In this document: one piece after another, positions 58,049 through 64,000 of the stretch
Layout of the letters: the number at the start of each line of letters is the position of its first letter
Numbering within the stretch: the stretch's first letter is position 1
Assembly (NCBI RefSeq): GCF_000527035.1
Contig: NZ_AZUK01000001.1
Span: forward strand, 992,001-1,056,000
DNA length: 64,000 bases
Origin: Tolumonas lignilytica
GTDB lineage: Bacteria; Pseudomonadota; Gammaproteobacteria; Enterobacterales; Aeromonadaceae
Reading direction: 5' to 3'
The notes under the pieces: generated by a model
What the model was told of the DNA's origin: nothing
Database searches by the model: none
What the model saw: the letters and a program-made list of their open reading frames with translations, nothing else
Made by a program: the position numbers and the translations under genes

Positions 58049-58339
58049 ATGTCGTTGGTCTCTGATGAAGTTCATAATTATTACGAAGATCTGTTACAGC
58101 AACATATTCAGGCTTTAGAGTTACATCTGACGCGTGATGATGATTATATTGCCGATCTCTCATGTCTCGTACTCAATCAATTACCTGCTCACTATATCCG
58201 CCACACGGTTGATATGTGCTATTTCACCACGCCTGCGCAACGCGATGAAATGGAGTTACGCGTACAGGATGCCGTAAGCAAATCGGTTGCCTGGCTTGAT
58301 AAAAAAGAACACCAGCGCAAAGCTCGCGAAGAGAACTAA
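58049..58339 (+). CDS. ComFB-family protein (putative cyclic-dinucleotide receptor)
   Basis: A 96-residue cytosolic protein resembling the late-competence ComFB family. It has VHNYYEDLLQQHI at the start, DYIADLSCLVLNQLPAHYIRHTVDM in the middle (the LNxLPxxY core) and a helical, charged C-terminus. ComFB-type proteins of cyanobacteria and Bacillus have been reported as c-di-GMP or c-di-AMP receptors. Enterobacteria largely lack the gene. It stands alone between the tRNA terminator and the convergent rlmD-type gene. A GAGGAA site lies about 7 nt before the ATG. Its role here is unknown. Confidence 0.75.
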   Translation: MSLVSDEVHNYYEDLLQQHIQALELHLTRDDDYIADLSCLVLNQLPAHYIRHTVDMCYFTTPAQRDEMELRVQDAVSKSVAWLDKKEHQRKAREEN

Positions 58340-58380
58340 ATGTCGTTGGCTTGTTTCATAAAATGATCCAAGCCAATACA

Positions 58381-59724
58381 CTAAATTTTCTGGAGTTGGA
58401 CAATGGTTTCAACATGCATGGAATGGGGAAACATGTCGACCGGTTGAATCTTGGTGACATAATATCCAGATTGCTGAAGTATAGCTAAATCTCTAGCCAG
58501 TGATGCTGGCTCACAAGAAACATACACGATCCGTTCTGGTTTCATTGAAACCATCGTTTGCAATACGATGGGATCGCACCCTTTCCGTGGGGGATCAACT
58601 ACGATCACATCAGCGTGTTGTTTTTGATCATACAGTAACGGCACCACCTCTTCTGCTTTACCAACATAAAACTCTGTATTCGTTATCTCATTTCTAGCGG
58701 CATTGTCGCGGGCATCGTCGATAGCCTGTGCAACAATTTCAATACCAATGACTTTTTTGGCTTTTTGCGCCAGATATAAAGAGATAGTGCCTATTCCACA
58801 ATAGATATCAAAAACAGTTTCGTTACCCGTTAATTCCGCGAAATTCAATGCCGTTTCATACAGCACATCCGTTTGCTGCGGATTCACCTGATAAAAAGAG
58901 TGTGCAGAGATATTGAATGTCAGCGCATGCAACTCATCAGTGATTACATCGTTGCCATAACATATTTGCTGTTTATCACCTAAGATCCGGTTCACTGGTG
59001 CTGGATTAATGTTTTGGATAATACTTTCAATATTTTCTATCTTAGTCAGCAGATTTAACAGTTCTGCTTTATGCGGTAATTCATCGGTTAAGGTGACCAA
59101 AACAACCATACAGGCTTTTGTTTTAAAACCGTGTCTGATCATGACGTACCGCAGACAGCCTGAGTGTTTTTCCTCATCATAACCTGCAATATTAAATTCC
59201 TTCATCCAATGACGGATAGCGGCAATGATTTCTGTTGTCTGTGCATGCTGTACAGGACAAGAAACGATATCAATGACTTGATGGCTATTTTTCCGATAAA
59301 ACCCTATTTGCGGTTCACCATTTTCACTACGCACTGCATAAATGGCCTTGTTGCGAAAAGCCAACGGACTTTGCATACCAAGACAAGGCGATACTGGTTG
59401 TGAGATCTGTTTACTTAGCAACGCATCAATAACGAGTTGTTGTTTAAGTTTTAATTGCTCGACATAGGCCAAATGAGCTAGCTGGCAACCACCACATTCG
59501 CTGTATGGACAATGGGGTTCAACCCGCTGAGGGTGCACATTAACGATATCTAGTAACTGGGCTTGAGCATATTTGGGTTTAATGCCATACGGCGAAACAG
59601 TGACCACCTCACCAGGTAGCGTCGCGGGTATGAATACCTTTCGTCCTTGCCAATCGGCAATACCATCCCCTTTATCGGAAAGTTCGTTGACAGAAAGCGT
59701 AATAGGCTGCCCGTGCTGCCGCAT
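58381..59724 (-). CDS. 23S rRNA (uracil-5-)-methyltransferase, RlmD/RlmCD family
   Basis: A 447-residue SAM-dependent enzyme that makes 5-methyluridine in RNA, probably at U1939 (and possibly U747) of 23S rRNA. A TRAM domain covers about 1-60. The Fe-S cysteines follow in CPYSECGGC, with a fourth in SCPVQH. The Rossmann part has FDIYCGIGTISLYLA, QVNP, DPPRKGCDP and the nucleophile motif VSCEPASLARD. E. coli RlmD has DPAR where this has DPPRKGCDP. The CGGCQLAHL...EQLKLKQQ block also resembles Firmicutes RumA/RlmCD. The usual SCNP is SCEP here. The family is certain, the exact target site less so. Confidence 0.85.
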   Translation of the reverse strand: MRQHGQPITLSVNELSDKGDGIADWQGRKVFIPATLPGEVVTVSPYGIKPKYAQAQLLDIVNVHPQRVEPHCPYSECGGCQLAHLAYVEQLKLKQQLVIDALLSKQISQPVSPCLGMQSPLAFRNKAIYAVRSENGEPQIGFYRKNSHQVIDIVSCPVQHAQTTEIIAAIRHWMKEFNIAGYDEEKHSGCLRYVMIRHGFKTKACMVVLVTLTDELPHKAELLNLLTKIENIESIIQNINPAPVNRILGDKQQICYGNDVITDELHALTFNISAHSFYQVNPQQTDVLYETALNFAELTGNETVFDIYCGIGTISLYLAQKAKKVIGIEIVAQAIDDARDNAARNEITNTEFYVGKAEEVVPLLYDQKQHADVIVVDPPRKGCDPIVLQTMVSMKPERIVYVSCEPASLARDLAILQQSGYYVTKIQPVDMFPHSMHVETIVQLQKI

Positions 59725-59794
59725 GGTGACTCCAAAGATATATCTGAATGAGGTTGGCTATTTTAACTAAAGGGATGGGCAGGAAGAAGAAAAA

Positions 59795-59814
59795 AGCCGG
59801 AACATTTTCCGGCT
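59795..59814 (-). terminator. Terminator of the gal operon
   Basis: AGCCGGAA (59795-59802) and TTCCGGCT (59807-59814) pair with loop CATT. On the minus strand the stem is followed by a T-run, placing it 16 nt past the galM stop. Confidence 0.9.
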
Positions 59815-59830
59815 AAAAAATTGTACACAC

Positions 59831-60808
59831 TTACTCAGAAATAAAACGATAGCGGGTCTGATGATGGTAGGTTTGACCGGGCAGCAGCCATGGGTCGCCT
59901 AACTCGGGCCGGTTCGGGCTGTCCGGCAGCTGCTGCGCTTCCAGCGCGATCCCTTCATAGTCATGATAGGGTTCATTCTCACGGCTGGGCTCCCCCGCCA
60001 GATAGTTGCCGGTGTATATCTGCAGCCCCGGTTGATTGGTCAGTACCTCCATCACCAGTTGCCCATCGGACGAGGTCAGCCGGGCCGCCACCGGGTCAGC
60101 CTCGCTGACATCCGGCAGATAACAGTGGTCCAGCCCCTTGGCACAAATCAGTTGTGGATGGGCCAGCCACTGCGCCTGCAAGCACCGTTCCTCCCGAAAA
60201 TCCAGCGCCCCTTCCACCGGCTGTGCGGCCGACAGCGGAATACCCGCCGCATCAATCGGCAGATAATGGCTGGCGTTCACCTGCAGACGGTGATGTCGAA
60301 TATCACTGCGTTTGCCATCGAGATTGAAGTACGCGTGACTGGTCAGATTCACTGGACAAGGCTGGTTTACAGTCGCCTGGATATCAATCACAAGCTCACG
60401 CTGCTCCAGCGCATAGGTCAGTGTCACGTCACAATCACCCGGAAAACCCTGGTCGCCGTCCACCGAATGCAGCTGCAGCGTGACCCGGTCGGCCTGCTGG
60501 TCTACAACCTGCAACTCGCGACGGTCAAACCCCTCCACCCCGCCATGCAGGCAGTTTGTTCCCTGATTGGCCGTCAGTGGATAGGTCGTCCCCTGACGCG
60601 TCAACTGGGCATCGGCGATCCGGTTGGCGAAACGCCCGACCATCGCATTGAGATAGCAGTGCTGGCGGGCATAATCCTCCGGCCGACAACCCAGCAGGAC
60701 GTTACGCTGACCGTTTCCCACCGGCACCTGCAATGACAACAGGGCCGCCCCCGTGGTCATCAGTTCCAGCGTCATCCCTTGCGGATTATGTAACCTGATG
60801 TGTTGCAT
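59831..60808 (-). CDS. galM: Aldose 1-epimerase (galactose mutarotase)
   Basis: GalM interconverts alpha and beta anomers of galactose for GalK. The 325-residue protein has the substrate-binding NCLHGGVEGFDRR near residue 95, the catalytic histidine in SHAYFNLDG, the LTNQPGLQIYTGN block and the catalytic glutamate in YEGIALEAQQLPD. The ATG at 60808 is chosen for its AGGAGG 5-6 nt upstream; a much longer frame upstream is galK sequence. It lies 17 nt after the galK stop and is the last gene of galETKM. Confidence 0.96.
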   Translation of the reverse strand: MQHIRLHNPQGMTLELMTTGAALLSLQVPVGNGQRNVLLGCRPEDYARQHCYLNAMVGRFANRIADAQLTRQGTTYPLTANQGTNCLHGGVEGFDRRELQVVDQQADRVTLQLHSVDGDQGFPGDCDVTLTYALEQRELVIDIQATVNQPCPVNLTSHAYFNLDGKRSDIRHHRLQVNASHYLPIDAAGIPLSAAQPVEGALDFREERCLQAQWLAHPQLICAKGLDHCYLPDVSEADPVAARLTSSDGQLVMEVLTNQPGLQIYTGNYLAGEPSRENEPYHDYEGIALEAQQLPDSPNRPELGDPWLLPGQTYHHQTRYRFISE

Positions 60809-60825
60809 CTTCGCCTCCTGTGGCG

Positions 60826-61980
60826 TTAGCAGATCCCAGCGCCGGCCCGCGCTTTGCACACATAGCAAGTCGGTTTCAGCCCGGTTTTCGCCGGATATTC
60901 TTCCGCCACCGCCGCAATGACCGCGTCTACCTGTGCCGGACGCAGCAGCGCCACCACACAACCACCAAAACCACCGCCGGTCATACGGGCACCGCCCTCG
61001 CGACCAATTGCCTGCTGTAAAATCTCAACCAGCGTATCAATGGCCGGCACGGTGATGGCAAAATCATCGCGCATCGACTGGTGCGATTCAGCCATCAGCA
61101 CGCCCATCTTCTCCAAATCGCCCACTGCCAGCGCATCCGCCGCCGCCAGCGTCCGCGCATTTTCGGTAATGACATGCCGGGCCCGTTGATACACCACCGG
61201 TTCCAGCTTGCCCTGCTCCGCCGCACTTTGCAGTTGCGCCAGATTCACATCCCGCAGGGCTTTCACCCCAAAATGCCGGGCCGCCGCTTCGCATTGTTCC
61301 CGCCGGGTGTTGTATTCACTGTCAACCAGTCCGCGTTTCACATTCGAGTGCACAATCAGCACCGCCAGATCTTCCGGCATTTTCACCAGCCGGGTTTCCA
61401 GGGAACGGCAATCCAGCAGCAGCGCGTGGTCTTTCTCACCACTGGCGGAGATCATCTGATCCATGATGCCGCAGTTACAGCCGACAAATTTGTTCTCGGC
61501 TTCCTGACCGTTCAGGGCAATCGCCGCCGGGGTTAAACCCAGCTGATACGCCTGATTGAACGCTTCGCCAATGGCGACTTCGAGTGACGCCGATGAGCTT
61601 AATCCGGCGCCCTGTGGCACGTTACCGGAGACCACTAAGTTCAGCCCCTTCAGTGCCAGCCCTTTCTCCAGCAGGTACTTCACCACACCGCGGATGTAGT
61701 TGCTCCACAACTGGTCGGCATGTACCGTGATGGGCTGCGTCAGCGAAAACTCATCGCGCTGGTTGGCGTAATCGGCCGCCACCACGACCACCTGGTCATC
61801 ATCGCGGCGCTGGACGGCCACCACGGTCTCGTAATCGATGGCACAGGGCAACACAAAGCCGTCGTTGTAGTCGGTGTGTTCCCCAATCAGATTCACCCGC
61901 CCTGGTGCCCGGACAAACAAATCGGGCTCACCACCAAAGCTGCGTTGAAAGACAGCCAGTACTTTCTCTTTTAATGACAT
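60826..61980 (-). CDS. galK: Galactokinase
   Basis: GalK phosphorylates galactose at C1. The 384-residue GHMP kinase has the galactokinase signature [19 protein letters not shown] near residue 27, the ATP-binding [17 protein letters not shown] at about 130 and the C-terminal [13 protein letters not shown]. Length matches E. coli (382). It follows galT by 10 nt. Confidence 0.98.
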   Translation of the reverse strand: MSLKEKVLAVFQRSFGGEPDLFVRAPGRVNLIGEHTDYNDGFVLPCAIDYETVVAVQRRDDDQVVVVAADYANQRDEFSLTQPITVHADQLWSNYIRGVVKYLLEKGLALKGLNLVVSGNVPQGAGLSSSASLEVAIGEAFNQAYQLGLTPAAIALNGQEAENKFVGCNCGIMDQMISASGEKDHALLLDCRSLETRLVKMPEDLAVLIVHSNVKRGLVDSEYNTRREQCEAAARHFGVKALRDVNLAQLQSAAEQGKLEPVVYQRARHVITENARTLAAADALAVGDLEKMGVLMAESHQSMRDDFAITVPAIDTLVEILQQAIGREGGARMTGGGFGGCVVALLRPAQVDAVIAAVAEEYPAKTGLKPTCYVCKARAGAGIC

Positions 61981-61990
61981 CGCGCGTTCC

Positions 61991-63028
61991 TCAAGCCTGT
62001 TCTTTGTAATGAATATCGCTCACGGCACGCAGACGTTCTGCGGCCTGTTCCGGGGTCAGATCACGCTGGGTTTCCGCCAGCATTTCATACCCCACCATGA
62101 ATTTACGGACCGTCGCTGAACGCAGCAGCGGCGGATAGAAATGGGCATGCAACTGCCAGTGACTGGCATCGTCTGCGGTGTGCGGTGCGCCATGCCAGCC
62201 CATTGAATACGGGAACGAACACTGGAACAGGTTGTCGTAACGGCTGGTCAGTTGCTTCAGCGCCAGCGCCAGATCCTGCTTTTGGGCCTCGTTCAGTTCG
62301 GTCAGACGGGTGACGTGGGCCTTGGGCAGTAACAGGGTTTCAAACGGCCAGGCCGCCCAGTACGGCACCACGGCAATCCAGTGCTCGGTTTCCACCACGG
62401 TCCGCTCACCGGACTGCGACTCCTGCCGCGCATATTGCAGCAGCATCGGCGTGCCTTTTTCCGCCAGCCACTGCTGCTGGGTCTGCGCTTCACGGGCCAG
62501 TTCATTCGGCAGGAAGCTGTTGGCCCAGATCTGGCCGTGCGGATGCGGATTGGAGCAACCCATTGCCGCGCCCTTGTTCTCGAAAACCTGAACCCACGGG
62601 TAGGTTTGCGACAGCTCGGCCACCTGTTCACACCAGGTATCAATCACCCGGCGGATCGCCGCAACCGGCAGCTCCGGCAGGGTTTTGCTATGATCCGGGG
62701 AGAAACAGATCACCCGGCTGGTGCCGCGGGCCGATTCACACTGGAACAGCGGGTCGGCTGACGGCGGCGAAGCCGGGGTATCGGTCATCAGCGCCGCAAA
62801 ATCGTTGGTGAAGACGAAGGTGCCCTGATAATCCGGGTTCTGCTCGCCGTTGACGCGGGTATTGCCAGCACACAGGAAGCATTCCGGATCATGCGCCGGA
62901 CGATCGTCCGGGGCGGCTTTCTCAACCTGTCCCTGCCACGGCCGTTTAGCACGGTGCGGCGAAACCAGCACCCACTGGCCGGTCAGCGGATTAAAACGAC
63001 GATGGGGATGATCAATCGGATCAAACAT
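61991..63028 (-). CDS. galT: Galactose-1-phosphate uridylyltransferase
   Basis: GalT exchanges UMP between UDP-glucose and galactose-1-phosphate. The 345-residue HIT-superfamily protein has the N-terminal [25 protein letters not shown], zinc-binding cysteines in CFLCAGN, and the active-site histidine in [11 protein letters not shown] (HxH with the nucleophilic His). The ATG at 63028 with AGGAAG upstream overlaps the galE end by 8 nt, indicating coupling. Length matches E. coli (348). Confidence 0.98.
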   Translation of the reverse strand: MFDPIDHPHRRFNPLTGQWVLVSPHRAKRPWQGQVEKAAPDDRPAHDPECFLCAGNTRVNGEQNPDYQGTFVFTNDFAALMTDTPASPPSADPLFQCESARGTSRVICFSPDHSKTLPELPVAAIRRVIDTWCEQVAELSQTYPWVQVFENKGAAMGCSNPHPHGQIWANSFLPNELAREAQTQQQWLAEKGTPMLLQYARQESQSGERTVVETEHWIAVVPYWAAWPFETLLLPKAHVTRLTELNEAQKQDLALALKQLTSRYDNLFQCSFPYSMGWHGAPHTADDASHWQLHAHFYPPLLRSATVRKFMVGYEMLAETQRDLTPEQAAERLRAVSDIHYKEQA

Positions 63029-64000
63029 GGGCTTCTTCCTCGTAACCATTCGGGTTTGCCTGCTGCCAGCACCAGCTATCGCGGGTCATGTCATCCAGGG
63101 TGCGGGTCGCTTTCCAACCAAGTTCGCGTTGCGCCTTGCTTGGGTCAGCCCAGCATTCGGCAACATCGCCCGGGCGGCGCGCCACGATTTTGTAATTGAT
63201 TTCCAGACCGCTGGCGCGGGCAAAGGCATGCACCATCTCGAGCACGCTCACGCCCTGTCCGGTGCCAAGATTGTAGATGTGCAATCCGGCCTGTTCGCCA
63301 CAGACCTGCCAGGCTTTGACATGCCCTTCGGCCAAATCCATGACATGGATGTAATCGCGCACACAGGTGCCATCTTTCGTCGGGTAGTCATTGCCGAAGA
63401 TATTCAGGCAATCGCGGCGGCCAATCGCCACCTGCGTGATATACGGCATCAGGTTATTCGGGATCCCCTGCGGATCTTCGCCCATCTGGCCGGAAGCATG
63501 TGCCCCGATCGGGTTGAAATAGCGCAGCAGCGTAATACTCCAGCGTGGATCGGCCTGCTGCATATCTTCCAGCATCTGCTCGATCATCAGCTTGGTACGG
63601 CCATACGGACTTAAGCTGGCACGCGGTGAATCTTCGCGCAGCGGCACGGTCTGCGGGTCACCATAGACGGTGGCGGACGAGCTGAAAATGAAGCGGAAAC
63701 AACCGGCACGGCGCATGGCACCAAGCAGAGTCAGCGTACCGGCGATATTGTTCTCGAAATACTCGAACGGTTTTTGGGTGGATTCGCCGACCGCTTTCAG
63801 GGCGGCGAAATGAATGACACCCGCGATGGGCTGTTCCTGAAAGATACGATCCAACAGGGCCGCATCGCGGATATCCCCCTGATAAAACAGCGGGCGCTGG
63901 CCGGAGACGGCTTCGATCCGGTTTAAGACGGCCAACTTGCTGTTGGAGAGGTTATCGAGGATCACCGGTTCGATCCCTGCCGCAATCAGGGCCAGGCAGG
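63021..64000 (-). CDS. galE: UDP-glucose 4-epimerase (5' end outside the window)
   Basis: GalE interconverts UDP-galactose and UDP-glucose with tightly bound NAD. The visible part covers about 326 residues. It begins at [20 protein letters not shown] and includes [12 protein letters not shown], the catalytic serine and the YxxxK in [24 protein letters not shown] and a normal C-terminus. The N-terminal GxxGxxG dinucleotide loop lies beyond the right edge. A GTG at 63965 is an internal valine, not the start. Any gal operator and promoter are outside the window. Confidence 0.96.
   Translation of the reverse strand, partial: CLALIAAGIEPVILDNLSNSKLAVLNRIEAVSGQRPLFYQGDIRDAALLDRIFQEQPIAGVIHFAALKAVGESTQKPFEYFENNIAGTLTLLGAMRRAGCFRFIFSSSATVYGDPQTVPLREDSPRASLSPYGRTKLMIEQMLEDMQQADPRWSITLLRYFNPIGAHASGQMGEDPQGIPNNLMPYITQVAIGRRDCLNIFGNDYPTKDGTCVRDYIHVMDLAEGHVKAWQVCGEQAGLHIYNLGTGQGVSVLEMVHAFARASGLEINYKIVARRPGDVAECWADPSKAQRELGWKATRTLDDMTRDSWCWQQANPNGYEEEAHV

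Noticed and set aside
59963-60736. A 257-codon open frame antisense to galM
   Set aside because: It overlaps a confidently assigned gene throughout, and the translation has no domain-like character.

Overview
The window is a chromosomal segment of a gammaproteobacterium, most likely in or near the Aeromonadaceae (a Tolumonas-like organism is my best guess). This rests on enteric/Vibrio-type gene order and protein motifs, namely yjaG-hupA beside hemE-rsd, deoCABD beside yjjV, rnr-rlmB and aroK-aroB-damX-dam-rpe-gph-trpS, together with a type IV pilus pilMNOPQ cluster and a PilZ protein between radA and serB, as I recall for Vibrio. No prophage, insertion sequence, CRISPR array or rRNA was seen. 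Three tRNA genes are present.

Layout. 0.4-4 kb: glycerate kinase, ampD, divergent nadC and a Cof-type phosphatase. 4.3-6 kb: a tandem glycine riboswitch in front of a sodium:alanine/glycine symporter. 6-12.6 kb: hupA, yjaG, a MepM-type endopeptidase, hemE, rsd, a small PilZ protein and radA. 12.7-16 kb: a large two-PilZ protein and serB. 16-22 kb: deoCABD, yjjV and an outer membrane protein. 22-34 kb: prfC, a chemoreceptor, a YitT membrane protein, rnr-rlmB, a diguanylate cyclase, oxyR, cytochrome b562 and two unknown small genes. 34-41 kb: the aroK to trpS operon. 41-48 kb: dapA with a HAD phosphatase, a divergent Hfq-like gene, a large Ig-like lipoprotein and mrcA. 48-54 kb: pilMNOPQ and rsmC. 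54.8-57.5 kb: glgCA. 57.6-58 kb: three tRNA-Leu(CAG) genes. 58-64 kb: a ComFB-family gene, an rlmD-type methyltransferase and the galETKM operon, cut by the right edge inside galE.

Themes. Much of the window is core metabolism: nucleoside catabolism, galactose, glycogen synthesis, chorismate and lysine precursors, and NAD. A second thread is cyclic-di-GMP and surface biology: a GGDEF enzyme, two PilZ proteins, a ComFB-family protein and the pilus assembly cluster. A third is RNA regulation. I see a riboswitch with a readable switching mechanism, a Hfq-like paralog with altered RNA-binding residues, a candidate attenuator ahead of dapA, and a likely Fur-controlled small RNA of about 90 nt at 27313-27405. 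That RNA has a sigma-70 promoter under a Fur box, a loop able to pair with Shine-Dalgarno sequences, and its own terminator. The small RNA and the Hfq-like gene are the two items I would look at first.
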